A DNA stretch of 51,323 nucleotides, from positions 1-51,323 of the forward strand of contig LNFE01000164.1 in the NCBI GenBank assembly GCA_001464575.1. Direction: 5' to 3'. Both the position numbers and the translations under genes were made by a program. The stretch is from Acidobacteria bacterium Ga0077553. GTDB taxonomy: Bacteria > Acidobacteriota > Terriglobia > Bryobacterales > Bryobacteraceae. The notes beneath the pieces are model-generated. The model was not told the DNA's origin. It saw nothing but the letters and a program-made list of their open reading frames with translations, and searched no databases. Shown piece by piece: positions 37,597 through 46,467 of this stretch; positions within the stretch are counted from its first letter, which is position 1, and every line of letters starts with the position of its first letter.

Positions 37597-38783
37597 GCCT
37601 TCGGCCCCAGGATCTCTTCCATCCGTCCGGCGACGATCTCGGCCTCGCCCGGCTGCAGCATCCAACTGGCGATCTCGACGCCCTCGCCCGGCTTCGGATT
37701 CGTCGGCACCAGTTCGATGGACGGCTGCCCTTCGCGAAGCTGCTTCATCACGTCGAGTTCGCTGAGGCCTAGTTTCTTCCCGTCCCATTGCACGCGCAGG
37801 TGCGGCACGGAGTTGGCGATCTCCGGGACGAACGGAGTAGCCTTTAGCCCGCGTACGCGGCTCAGCTTCCGCCGCATGGTTTCGACGCGCGTCTCCCACT
37901 CTTTCCAGAGCGCCTTGTGGTCCTCGTTCAGGAAGGACTCAAGCGCCACCATCATCCCCACCATCTCTTCCTTGTTCACCTTGCAGCAGCGGCCGATGGT
38001 ATCGCTGTTCGGCGAGGTGTTCATCCGCGCGGCCCGGATCAGATCCGCCCGGCCCGCCAACAACCCCGCCGATTGCGGCCCGCGGATGCCCTTGCCGCCG
38101 GAGCAGCAGACCAGGTCGAAGCCCAGCTTGATGGGGTTCAGCAGATTCTCGACCGGCGGCACGTCCGCGGCGGCGTCGTTGAAGGTGGGGATCTTGTATT
38201 GCTTGCCGATGGCCACGAACTCTTTCATCTTCACTTGGCCCAAGTGGTCGGCTTTATTGAGGAAGAGCATCATCGCGGTCTGCGGGCCAATCGCCTTTGT
38301 CAGTTGCTCCCGCGTCTCCACTTCCACCAGCTTCACGCCGCAGTTGCGCACCATGTGGTCATAGGGAAAACGGTGCGACTTCTGAATGATCACCTCGGTC
38401 TTCATCCCGGTCAGGTCCGGGATCCGCTGGATGAAGTCGGGGTCCGTTCCGGTCAGGACTCCCGCCGTCCCAACCGTCAACGCCGCTGCGGCACCGGAGG
38501 GCACCATCGCTGCCTCCGCGCCGAGCAGCTTGGCGATCTTCTTGCCGACGGCATCGTGCAGCTCATCGAGCCGGACAAACTTGGTCGACATGGCCGCGAT
38601 CGCGCGCACGCACTCTGGGCGCATCAGGCTGGCCGTCATCATCGTGTAGACGCCCGCCGCATTGATGATCGGCACGACGCCGAGTTGCGCCAGATAGTCC
38701 GGCGTAGTCTCCGCGGCGGCGGCCGCACCCGCCAAAGGCAACGCCCCGGCGGTTTGCATCAGATGACGGCGAGAAAATTTCAT
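37593..38783 (-). CDS. SelA-like PLP-dependent protein with Tat-like signal
   Basis: 396 residues. The N-terminal segment MKFSRRHLMQTAGALPLAGA is a Tat signal. The catalytic domain is of the SelA/D-glucosaminate-6-phosphate ammonia-lyase group: VVPIINAAGVYTMMTAS, GAEAAMVPSGAAAALTVGTA and candidate PLP Lys231 in LVCCSGGKGIRGPQSAGLL. The usual target for this family is cytoplasmic, so an exported copy is odd. Convergent with the IclR gene (4-nt overlap) and divergent from the unknown gene at 38847. Substrate unknown; tRNA(Sec) selenylation is unlikely. Confidence 0.82.
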   Translation of the reverse strand: MKFSRRHLMQTAGALPLAGAAAAAETTPDYLAQLGVVPIINAAGVYTMMTASLMRPECVRAIAAMSTKFVRLDELHDAVGKKIAKLLGAEAAMVPSGAAAALTVGTAGVLTGTDPDFIQRIPDLTGMKTEVIIQKSHRFPYDHMVRNCGVKLVEVETREQLTKAIGPQTAMMLFLNKADHLGQVKMKEFVAIGKQYKIPTFNDAAADVPPVENLLNPIKLGFDLVCCSGGKGIRGPQSAGLLAGRADLIRAARMNTSPNSDTIGRCCKVNKEEMVGMMVALESFLNEDHKALWKEWETRVETMRRKLSRVRGLKATPFVPEIANSVPHLRVQWDGKKLGLSELDVMKQLREGQPSIELVPTNPKPGEGVEIASWMLQPGEAEIVAGRMEEILGPKA

Positions 38784-38846
38784 ACCCCAAACTCTACCCG
38801 CATCCGCGTTTCATTGCAAAAACAAAAATGCGTACCATGGAACGAC

Positions 38847-40016
38847 ATGCGACGCCGTCAGTTTCTCTCTCTGCTCGCCCCGGACCCCCGGAAAAAGATT
38901 GCCGCCATCGTCACCGAGTACCGCTGGTACTCGCATGCCGACGTCATCTGCGGACGCCTCCTCGGTGGCCACTCCGCCAACAATGTCTGGACCCCGCCCC
39001 GCCTGAACCTCGTCTCGCTCTACACCGCCCAGGTTCCGCAGAACGACATGTCGCGCGACCTCGCCGCCCGCCACGGTTTCAAAATCCATCCCACCATCAG
39101 CGAGGCGCTCACCCTTGGCACGGACAAGCTCGCCGTCGATGGCGTCGTCTTCATCGGCGAACACGGCGACTACCCCACTAATGCCGACGGACAGAAACTC
39201 TACCCCCGCTTCGAACTCTTCAACCAGATCCTCGACGTCTATGAGCAATCCGGCCGTAGCGTCCCCACCTTCTTCGACAAGCATTTCTCCTACGATTGGG
39301 CCAAGGCCGAAGCCCTCTTCCGTCGCGCCCGCCAGCTTAAGGTTCCGCTACTGGCTGGTTCGTCGATCCCCGTCACCAGCCGTGCCCCGCATCTGCAGCC
39401 CAAGCTCGGCACCCGCATCTCTCATGCCGCCGCCATCGGCTACGGCCCTCTTGACGCCTACGGCTTTCATCTCCTCGAAAGCCTCCAGTGCCTTGTCGAA
39501 CGCCGATCCGGCGGCGAATCCGGCGTCGCCACAGTCCATACGCTGACCAACGAGGCCATCTGGAAATGGCTCCCCACGCAACCCTGGGCCCGGCCTTTGC
39601 TCGACGCCGCCTGGGCGCTCGACCCCGCCTCCCGCAAAGGCTCTTTCGAATCCCAAGCCAAGACGCCGGTCCTGTTCCACATCCAATACCGGGATGGCCT
39701 GCAAGCCGTAGCGCTGATGTTGACGCCCTCCGGAAACGACCGAACGGTCGCCCTCCAAACGCCCACCGGCGTTCAGGCTACGCTTTTCGGCCCGCCTACC
39801 GTCACCCGTCCGCTGCCCCACTTCGATGGCCTCGTGCACTGCATCGAAGATCTCATCCTCACCGGCCGCGAACCCTACCCGCCGGAGCGTACGCTGCTCA
39901 CCACCGGCATCCTCGCCCACGCCTTTGTTTCCAAACGTACCGGTCAATCCATCAGTACCAACGACTTAGTTGTCCCCTATAAATCGCCCGCCGAACCCTT
40001 TCTGCAAACCGCATGA
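38847..40016 (+). CDS. Conserved protein of unknown function, coupled to dipeptidase
   Basis: 389 residues from the ATG at 38847. The MRRRQFLSLLAPDPRKK start has RR but almost no hydrophobic core. Distinct patches look conserved: AAIVTEYRWYSHADVICGRL, VDGVVFIGEHGDYP, GRSVPTFFDKHFSYDWAKAE and LLAGSSIPVTSRAP. The alternating strand/helix pattern may be Rossmann-like, distantly like Gfo/Idh proteins, but I cannot confirm it. The stop overlaps the M19 dipeptidase start by 4 nt (ATGA), so the two probably act together. No function assigned. Confidence 0.75.
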   Translation: MRRRQFLSLLAPDPRKKIAAIVTEYRWYSHADVICGRLLGGHSANNVWTPPRLNLVSLYTAQVPQNDMSRDLAARHGFKIHPTISEALTLGTDKLAVDGVVFIGEHGDYPTNADGQKLYPRFELFNQILDVYEQSGRSVPTFFDKHFSYDWAKAEALFRRARQLKVPLLAGSSIPVTSRAPHLQPKLGTRISHAAAIGYGPLDAYGFHLLESLQCLVERRSGGESGVATVHTLTNEAIWKWLPTQPWARPLLDAAWALDPASRKGSFESQAKTPVLFHIQYRDGLQAVALMLTPSGNDRTVALQTPTGVQATLFGPPTVTRPLPHFDGLVHCIEDLILTGREPYPPERTLLTTGILAHAFVSKRTGQSISTNDLVVPYKSPAEPFLQTA

Positions 40017-41173
40017 ACCGCCGCCAATTCCTCTCTTCCGCCCTCGCGCTCACGCCGCGCCAACTGCACGACAAGATGTTCGTCTTTGACGCGCATGTCC
40101 ACGTCATCACCCGCCAGCTCTATCACGGCGGAGACATCGGCCAACGCGTGGAGGACGGCCACTTCGATCTCGTACGCGCCAAGGAGGGCGGGCTGGACGC
40201 TCTCTTTTTCAACCTCTTCATCACCGAAGACTACTACCCCGGCCACTACGAAACGAAGCAGGCGCTGCGCCTGATCGACCTCGCCTACCGCCAAATCGAG
40301 AAGAACTCCCGCACCATCGGCATCGCCCGCAACGCTGCCGAAATCCAGGCGCTGCGGAAGCAGAACAAGATCGCCGCCGTACTCGATATCGAAGGCGGCT
40401 TCGACATGGATGGCGACCTCGGCGTTCTTCGCAGCCTGCATCAACTCGGGGTCCGCAGCATTCAACTCCCGGCCCATAACTTCGCCAACAACTTCGCCGA
40501 CTCCTGCTGCGCCGTCACGCGCTTCAACGGCCTCACCGAACACGGCCGCGCCGTTGTCCGCGAGTGCAACCGCCTCGGCGTCGTCATCAACATCGCGCAC
40601 GCCTCGACGGACACCGCCGAGCAGACCATTGCACTCTCGGAGCATCCCGTCGTTTCGACGCATGATGGCCTCCGCTCCCGCAACAATATCCCCCGGCTAA
40701 TGACCGAAGCGACGCTCGAGAAACTCGCGAAGAAAGGCGGCCTGATCGGATTCCACATCGGCAACGAGTTCCACAATCGCGCCATGTTCGACTACCGGAC
40801 CAAGCAGGCCGGCAAGCCCTTCTGGGACCGCAGCGACGTCAAGAAGGACAAAGCCGAGATGACCATCGCCGAGATCGATAAGCTCGTCGCGCCCGGCTTC
40901 CCCATGGTCGGCATCAAAGCGCCGGAGGAGCTGAAGTACACGATCGACCAATGGTTCGACGTCGTCGAACGCGCCTCGCAGATTGCCGGCGAAGACCATG
41001 TCATCCTCGGGACGGACTTCGATGGCGGCCCCACGCTACCCCGCGGCATGCGAGACTGCCGCGACTACCCGATGTTCACCGAAGCCATGCTCCGCCGCGG
41101 CTGGAAGGAGAGCCGCATCGAGAAGTTCCTCGGCGGCAATCTCCTTCGCGTCTTCGGCAAAATCGCTACTTAA
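40013..41173 (+). CDS. Membrane dipeptidase (peptidase M19 family)
   Basis: 386 residues. The fold is the M19 zinc-dipeptidase barrel with its metal-ligand patches: MFVFDAHVHVITRQ (first His pair), AAVLDIEGGFDMDGDLGVLR (bridging Glu), NIAHASTDTAEQTIA and STHDGLRSRNNIPR (His), and VILGTDFDGGP (Asp). The family cleaves dipeptides, including ones with a D-residue at the C-terminus. The short RR lead MNRRQFLSSALALTPRQ could be a Tat signal. Coupled to the unknown gene upstream; tail-to-tail overlap (8 nt) with the M81 peptidase gene. Confidence 0.9.
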   Translation: MNRRQFLSSALALTPRQLHDKMFVFDAHVHVITRQLYHGGDIGQRVEDGHFDLVRAKEGGLDALFFNLFITEDYYPGHYETKQALRLIDLAYRQIEKNSRTIGIARNAAEIQALRKQNKIAAVLDIEGGFDMDGDLGVLRSLHQLGVRSIQLPAHNFANNFADSCCAVTRFNGLTEHGRAVVRECNRLGVVINIAHASTDTAEQTIALSEHPVVSTHDGLRSRNNIPRLMTEATLEKLAKKGGLIGFHIGNEFHNRAMFDYRTKQAGKPFWDRSDVKKDKAEMTIAEIDKLVAPGFPMVGIKAPEELKYTIDQWFDVVERASQIAGEDHVILGTDFDGGPTLPRGMRDCRDYPMFTEAMLRRGWKESRIEKFLGGNLLRVFGKIAT

Positions 41174-42698
41174 TCCCCCACAGGTCCTTCCGCGCCTGCT
41201 TGAACTCATAGCGGCCTGGGTTTACGCTGGTCGCGCCCGGCGTATCCACCATCACGATCTCCGCCGCCACCGGCTCGTAGGCCGCGCGCGGTGCAATCGT
41301 CCCTTTCGCCACCAGGATCTTCTGCCGGTCGGGATAGATCCCCAACGAGACAATCTGATGAATTGAGTTCGGGCTCGAACGTTCGCTGGTTACGACGAGG
41401 TAGTTCGACAGATCCCGTGTCGAACCCTCCGCTTCAATCACGGCCGTGTGGCCCAGGTTCCAATACCGCCCGCCGCCGTGCCGCACCGCGGTCTCGATGT
41501 ACTTGCCCGCGTGCAGGCTGCGCACTTTCCCCTTCACGCGCACCGGTTTGCCATGCGCGTTGTCGGACTTGCCGCCCACCAGTTGATCAAAGGCGCCGTC
41601 CAGCCCCGCCTTCTGCGCGGCTTGGAAGGCGGCCGGATCGTACATCACCACCACCCAGCCATCCGCCTTTTGCGCCAGCAACTGCTCCAGCAGAAATGTC
41701 GAATCGCCCGCTGACCCGCCGCCAATGTTGTCGCCGATATCAAACAGCGCCACCGGGAACTTCTTCGCCGCCATCGCATTCTTCACGGCCGCCGCCGCGT
41801 CCGGCAGGTTCAGCTTCAATCGGTCCCGCTGCGCCCACATCATGTCACTGAGCCGCTTGGCTTCGCGCTCGGCCAGGTTGCGGTCGTCGTCCGCCACGAC
41901 GATGATGCTCGGCCCCATATGGGGCGAATCGTTGTACTGGTAGCCGCCCATGACGCTCGCGGCCAGAATCTTCGGGTTGTCCCGCTCCATGCGGAACGTT
42001 TCCTGCGTCAACGGCTTCATCGGGTCGCCGTAGGTGTTCTGGAACACGATGTTGTAGATCATGTCCGGCTTAATGATGGTCTGCACCGGCTTGATCTCGC
42101 CGCGCAGCATCCGCGCCAGAATGTTGGCTGCCTGCACGCCGCGCTCTTTCGTGTCGAGGTGCGGGTTCTGCTTATAAGAGACCAGCACGTTCGTCATTTC
42201 GACAATGGCCGGCGAGGTGTTCCCGTGGAAGTCGTGGGTCAACACAATCGGGAACGGCTTCGGGAACTTCGCGCGCAAGCGCCGGATCAACTCCTCGTCG
42301 CCCTGCGGATACCCTTCGGCGTACATTGCCCCGTGCAGCGCGATCAGGATCGCGTCGAAGGGCTTAGCTTTCTCGAACCCCTCCACCAGCCGTTTGGCCA
42401 ACTCCGCGAAAGCGGCCTTGCTCACGGCGCCCTTCGGCGTCGCGTGGGAGTACACCGTCGGCAGCATGGTCCACTTCTGCCGCCGCCCCTCTTCGACGAA
42501 GCCCGCCACCTCCGTGCTCCCTGCCGCCCAGCGCTCGAGGGACGGCTCGACCCAATCGAAATCGGCGAGCTCCGTCTTCGCGGGGTTGAACGAGTTCGAC
42601 TCGTGCATGATCGACCCCAGCGCCACGCGGAAGGTCCCCCCGCTCTGCGCCGCCACCGGCCCTGCCGCCATCACCGCCATCGCTTCCCTCCGATTCAT
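41166..42698 (-). CDS. M81 family metallopeptidase (MlrC-like)
   Basis: 510 residues. The N-terminal MNRREAMAVMAAGPVAAQ is a short Tat-like signal. Family motifs: LGSIMHESNSFNPAKTELAD, ILIALHGAMYAEGYPQGDEE, LTHDFHGNTSPAIVEMTNVL and a segment with LFDIGDNIGGGSAGDSTFLL. MlrC family members degrade small linear peptides, as in microcystin breakdown. This copy may act on other short or modified peptides. A 124-residue secreted protein lies directly upstream with 4 nt between, probably one operon. Confidence 0.9.
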   Translation of the reverse strand: MNRREAMAVMAAGPVAAQSGGTFRVALGSIMHESNSFNPAKTELADFDWVEPSLERWAAGSTEVAGFVEEGRRQKWTMLPTVYSHATPKGAVSKAAFAELAKRLVEGFEKAKPFDAILIALHGAMYAEGYPQGDEELIRRLRAKFPKPFPIVLTHDFHGNTSPAIVEMTNVLVSYKQNPHLDTKERGVQAANILARMLRGEIKPVQTIIKPDMIYNIVFQNTYGDPMKPLTQETFRMERDNPKILAASVMGGYQYNDSPHMGPSIIVVADDDRNLAEREAKRLSDMMWAQRDRLKLNLPDAAAAVKNAMAAKKFPVALFDIGDNIGGGSAGDSTFLLEQLLAQKADGWVVVMYDPAAFQAAQKAGLDGAFDQLVGGKSDNAHGKPVRVKGKVRSLHAGKYIETAVRHGGGRYWNLGHTAVIEAEGSTRDLSNYLVVTSERSSPNSIHQIVSLGIYPDRQKILVAKGTIAPRAAYEPVAAEIVMVDTPGATSVNPGRYEFKQARKDLWGIK

Positions 42699-42702
42699 CG
42701 TT

Positions 42703-43077
42703 TCAATCCTTCTTGGCCAGGGGCCGGATGTTCACTTCTAAGCCGGTGGCCGTTTCGAGCACCGCACCTTCCATTTTGCCGTTTTTGCTCTTCAGATACA
42801 GCAGGAGCATGCCGGCCTTACTCGGCCGCATCTGCGGGTTTTCGAATCCGGCCTTTTCGAGCGCCGCCGCATACGTCCGCACCGCTTTGCGCCGGTCTTC
42901 GCCCTCGGGCAGCACTAGCCGGTACTTATCCGCCGGTCCGCCACGTTCGCCTGCGCGCACGACGGTCAACGCTAGTTTCGCCCCGGCGTAGGTCGCCGGG
43001 ATTGATGCCGGGTACTGCGCCGTCTGCGCCAGCAGCACCGCGGCCGCGAACCAGCCCGCAACGCAGAGTTTTCTCAT
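42703..43077 (-). CDS. Small secreted protein of unknown function
   Basis: 124 residues. The signal peptide MRKLCVAGWFAAAVLLAQ is followed by a small alpha/beta-looking domain (AGAKLALTVVRAG, YAAALEKAGFENPQMRPSKA, GAVLETATGLEVNIRPL). No family recognised. It precedes the M81 peptidase by 4 nt and is divergent from the SUMF-like gene by 24 nt. Coding looks real: a signal peptide, good length and coupling to a firm gene. Confidence 0.65.
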   Translation of the reverse strand: MRKLCVAGWFAAAVLLAQTAQYPASIPATYAGAKLALTVVRAGERGGPADKYRLVLPEGEDRRKAVRTYAAALEKAGFENPQMRPSKAGMLLLYLKSKNGKMEGAVLETATGLEVNIRPLAKKD

Positions 43078-43101
43078 ACCGCAACACTATAGCCTAAAGA
43101 G

Positions 43102-43821
43102 ATGGCGATCACTCGGCGTTCCTTTCTTGCGTTCCCCTTCGCCTTCCCCACGGCCTTTGATCAGCGGGGCCGCGTCACGCAATCGGAAACCCGCAGCGCC
43201 GAAGGCTTCGCCGACCCTCTGCCGGGCGGGCCGCCCCTCGAACTACTCACCCTCTCTTCCGGCCCCCTCGTCCTGCCCAATGGACGGGAAACGGTCATCT
43301 CCGGGTTCTCGATAGGCCGCCAGGAGGTCACCATCGCCCAGTGGAACGCCGTCGCCAAGCTCCCGAAGCGCCAACGCGCCCTGCCGCCGTTCAAAACGGG
43401 CAAGGAGTCGCCATTCGGCTGGAAGCCCGAACAAGCCGTCGAAACCGTCTCGTTTCGCGACTGCATGGAGTTCTGCGCCCGCGTTTCGCGGCTCACCGGC
43501 CGGGCCTATCGCCTGCCCACCGATCGCGAATGGGAGTACGCCTGCCGCGGGGGCACCCGGACCGCGTTCTGGTGGGGCGATCGCTTCAATCCCCAACTGA
43601 TCGCGATCCCAAAGGAAAGCGAAGCCCCCAAGCCCCCCGCCTCCACCGGCTACGCCAACCCCTTTGGCCTTTACGACATCATCGGCAACGTCGACGAATG
43701 GGTCGCCGACTCCGACCCCAAGCGAAACGACTTCCATCTGTTCCGGGTCTCCGCCACCGAGCACGACTGGCTAAGCGAGAAGTTCAGCCGTACGGGTTTG
43801 GGCTTCCGGGTCGCCGTGTAA
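43102..43821 (+). CDS. SUMF1/FGE-sulfatase-domain protein, degenerate
   Basis: 239 residues with a Tat-like start (MAITRRSFLAFPFAFPTAF). The fold is that of formylglycine-generating enzyme-like proteins: FSIGRQEVTIAQWNAVAKLP, ETVSFRDCMEFCARVSRLTG, YRLPTDREWEYACRGGTRTA, a segment with NPFGLYDIIGNVDEWVAD, and a final GLGFRVAV. It is shorter than a full FGE, and the C-terminal cysteine pair needed for formylglycine formation is absent. It is therefore probably a PvdO-like or scaffold relative rather than a sulfatase activator. No sulfatase is nearby. Confidence 0.85.
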   Translation: MAITRRSFLAFPFAFPTAFDQRGRVTQSETRSAEGFADPLPGGPPLELLTLSSGPLVLPNGRETVISGFSIGRQEVTIAQWNAVAKLPKRQRALPPFKTGKESPFGWKPEQAVETVSFRDCMEFCARVSRLTGRAYRLPTDREWEYACRGGTRTAFWWGDRFNPQLIAIPKESEAPKPPASTGYANPFGLYDIIGNVDEWVADSDPKRNDFHLFRVSATEHDWLSEKFSRTGLGFRVAV

Positions 43822-43878
43822 CCCAAGTACCGTCCCCCCTCTGCTATCTTTAGATTCTCCCCCACCCCCCATCTACCT

Positions 43879-46428
43879 ATGTCGTTTCAGATTCGCCCGC
43901 ACAAGGAATTCCTCGTTCAGCCGGCCCTGCCTAAGGCCCTCGCGCGCTTGTCCGAACTCGCCTATAACCTGCTCTGGGTCTGGGAGCCTAACCTGCGCGG
44001 CATGTTCCGCCGGCTCGACCCCACCGCGTGGCGCAATAGTGGCCACAACCCCATTCTGATGCTCGGCCAAGTGCCCCAAGCCAGCTTGGAAAAGGCCGCG
44101 TCGGACCCGCGGTTGCTCAGTTTGTACAAAAAGGCCTGCGAGCGTCTGGACTCCTATATGGATGCCTCCACGGCGGCCCAGTCCGATAAGCTCATCGCCT
44201 ATTTCTCGATGGAGTATGGCCTCGCCGAATGCCTCCCCGTCTACTCCGGCGGCCTCGGTGTGCTCTCCGGCGACCACCTGAAAGCCTCCTCCGATCTTGA
44301 TTTGCCGTTGGTGGGCGTCGGTTTGCTCTACCAGAAAGGCTACCTGCGCCAGTCGCTCAATCAGGACGGTTGGCAGATTGAAAAGTCACCCGAAAACGAC
44401 TTCTACACCCTGCCGATTCAGCCCGTTCGCCTCGCCGACGGCTCTGATCTCATTGTCTCCGTCAAAATGCCGACCGGCGAGGTTTTCGTCAAGGCCTGGA
44501 TTATCCAGGTCGGCCGCGTCAAACTCTACCTGCTCGATACCAACATCCCGCAGAACCCGGCGCCGGAGAACCGCAACATCACGGACCAGCTCTATGGCGG
44601 CGACTCGCATACCCGCATCCGCCAGGAGATCGTGCTCGGCATCGGCGGCATGCGCGTGCTCTCCGCGCTTGGTCTCGCCCCCACCGTGTTCCATATGAAC
44701 GAGGGCCACTCGGCCTTCCTGGCCATTGAACGCATTCGCCTCAAGATGGCCGAAAAGGGTTTGGCGTTTGACGAAGCCGTGGAGGCCGTCCGCGCCAATA
44801 ACGTCTTCACCACCCATACTCCCGTTCCCGCCGGTATCGATCTGTTCGACTCTGGCTTGGTTCACTACTACTTTGCCGAGTATTGCGATCGCGCCGGCAT
44901 TCCCTACGATGCCTTCTCCGGCCTCGGCCGGCGGAATCCCTACGATGGCGGCGAGTCGTTCTCCATGGCCATCCTTGCCATCAAGACAAGCTGCTGGCGC
45001 AATGGGGTCTCGGCGCTCCACGGCGTTGTTTCCCGCGAAATGTGGCAGGATCTTTGGCCGCAACTGCCTCCCGCCGAAGTGCCGATCACGTCGGTCACCA
45101 ACGGTGTCCACGTCTCCACGTGGCTCAACGGCGACCTCGCCAGCGTTTACGACAATTTCCTGCAGCCGGACTGGCGCGAACACAGCGAAAACAAGTCCAC
45201 GTGGGACCTGATTGACGATATCCCTGATCAGGAGATCTGGGAGGCGCACAAGAAGCGCAAGCGGCAGTTGATCGCCTTCGTCCGCGCCCGCGCCACTGCG
45301 GCCGCCGTCGCACGCAAGTCCTCACCGTCCGAGATCCGGCGTCTGTCGGATATCCTCGACCCCGAAGCCTTCACCATCGGTTTCGCCCGCCGCTTCGCCA
45401 CCTACAAGCGCGCCACGTTGATCTTCAAGGATCTGGCGCGCTTGAAGCGGCTGCTGACCAACAACCGGATGCCCGTCCAGATTCTCATCTCTGGTAAGGC
45501 CCATCCCAAGGACATCCCCGGCAAGACGCTCATCCGCGAGATCGTCCAGCTTTCGCGCGACCCCGAGATCTCCCGGCGCCTCGTCTTTATTGAGGACTAC
45601 TCGATGCAGGTGGCCCGCGAACTCGTGCAGGGGGTGGATCTGTGGCTCAATAATCCTCGCCGCGGCGAAGAGGCCTGTGGCACCTCCGGCATGAAGGCTG
45701 CCCTCAACGGCAACCCCAACCTCTCCGTGCTGGACGGCTGGTACGACGAGGCCTACGAAACCTCCGGCGGCTGGGCCATCGGCGACCGCGAGCCGTATTC
45801 CGAGGACCAGGACGAGATGCACACCGCGGTTCTTCTCTCGTTGCTCGAGAACGAAATCGTGCCGCTGTACTACTCCTCCCGCTCCGACGAGGTGCCGCAC
45901 GAATGGGTCCGGCGCATGAAGCTGAGCCTGAAGAATGTGACGCCGCAATACGACGCCAAGCGGATGCTCCTTGAGTATTCGAAACTGCTCTACGATCCCG
46001 CCCACGCCCACATCGGCGTAACCGCGGCGGACAACTACGCGGCGGCGAAGAAGCTGGCCGTGTGGGATAAAGACGTGCATCGGGTCTGGAATCAGGTCCG
46101 CTTCGTCGAAATCGACGGCGGAACGGCCACAACGATTCAAACCGGCGGCACGCTCCCGCTTCGGGCGGCCGTGGAACTGGCCGGCCTTAAGCCGGAAGAT
46201 GTGCGCGTCGAAGCCGTTGTCGGACGCGTGGATGCCGATGGCAATCTGGAGGAGACGACCGTGATCCCGCTGCCCGTCATTGAGCAGCGCGGCGGCGTTC
46301 ACCTCTTCGGTCAGGAGTATGCGCCTCGCCGCACCGGCCGCCTCGGCTTCTCCTTCCGGATCAGCTCGAACCACTATCGCGACCCCTTGACCCGGCCGAC
46401 CAACGCCCTGCTCAAGTGGTCTGACTAG
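43879..46428 (+). CDS. glgP: Alpha-glucan (glycogen) phosphorylase
   Basis: 849 residues. An N-terminal DUF3417-type region (LSELAYNLLWVWEPNLRGMF) precedes the GT35 catalytic core: IAYFSMEYGLAECLPVYSGG, LGVLSGDHLKASSDLDLPLV and VFHMNEGHSAFLAIERIRLK. FARRFATYKRATL and the PLP site (EACGTSGMKAALNGNPNLSV, Lys606) complete it. It releases glucose-1-phosphate from glycogen or maltodextrin by phosphorolysis. It matches the longer bacterial/archaeal glucan phosphorylase type rather than the E. coli MalP type. A partial ROK kinase further right could phosphorylate released glucose. Confidence 0.95.
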   Translation: MSFQIRPHKEFLVQPALPKALARLSELAYNLLWVWEPNLRGMFRRLDPTAWRNSGHNPILMLGQVPQASLEKAASDPRLLSLYKKACERLDSYMDASTAAQSDKLIAYFSMEYGLAECLPVYSGGLGVLSGDHLKASSDLDLPLVGVGLLYQKGYLRQSLNQDGWQIEKSPENDFYTLPIQPVRLADGSDLIVSVKMPTGEVFVKAWIIQVGRVKLYLLDTNIPQNPAPENRNITDQLYGGDSHTRIRQEIVLGIGGMRVLSALGLAPTVFHMNEGHSAFLAIERIRLKMAEKGLAFDEAVEAVRANNVFTTHTPVPAGIDLFDSGLVHYYFAEYCDRAGIPYDAFSGLGRRNPYDGGESFSMAILAIKTSCWRNGVSALHGVVSREMWQDLWPQLPPAEVPITSVTNGVHVSTWLNGDLASVYDNFLQPDWREHSENKSTWDLIDDIPDQEIWEAHKKRKRQLIAFVRARATAAAVARKSSPSEIRRLSDILDPEAFTIGFARRFATYKRATLIFKDLARLKRLLTNNRMPVQILISGKAHPKDIPGKTLIREIVQLSRDPEISRRLVFIEDYSMQVARELVQGVDLWLNNPRRGEEACGTSGMKAALNGNPNLSVLDGWYDEAYETSGGWAIGDREPYSEDQDEMHTAVLLSLLENEIVPLYYSSRSDEVPHEWVRRMKLSLKNVTPQYDAKRMLLEYSKLLYDPAHAHIGVTAADNYAAAKKLAVWDKDVHRVWNQVRFVEIDGGTATTIQTGGTLPLRAAVELAGLKPEDVRVEAVVGRVDADGNLEETTVIPLPVIEQRGGVHLFGQEYAPRRTGRLGFSFRISSNHYRDPLTRPTNALLKWSD

Positions 46429-46467
46429 CCTCGGCCACGGATTCGTGGTACATCCTAGAGCATCGCT

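Noticed and set aside
37917-38846. An extended start for the unknown gene at 38847
   Set aside because: The extension is antisense to the SelA-like gene and gives His/Arg-rich sequence; the ATG at 38847 begins the protein-like part.
46435-46448. CCACG-GATT-CGTGG hairpin after glgP
   Set aside because: The stem is only 5 bp and no T-run follows; not supportable as a terminator.
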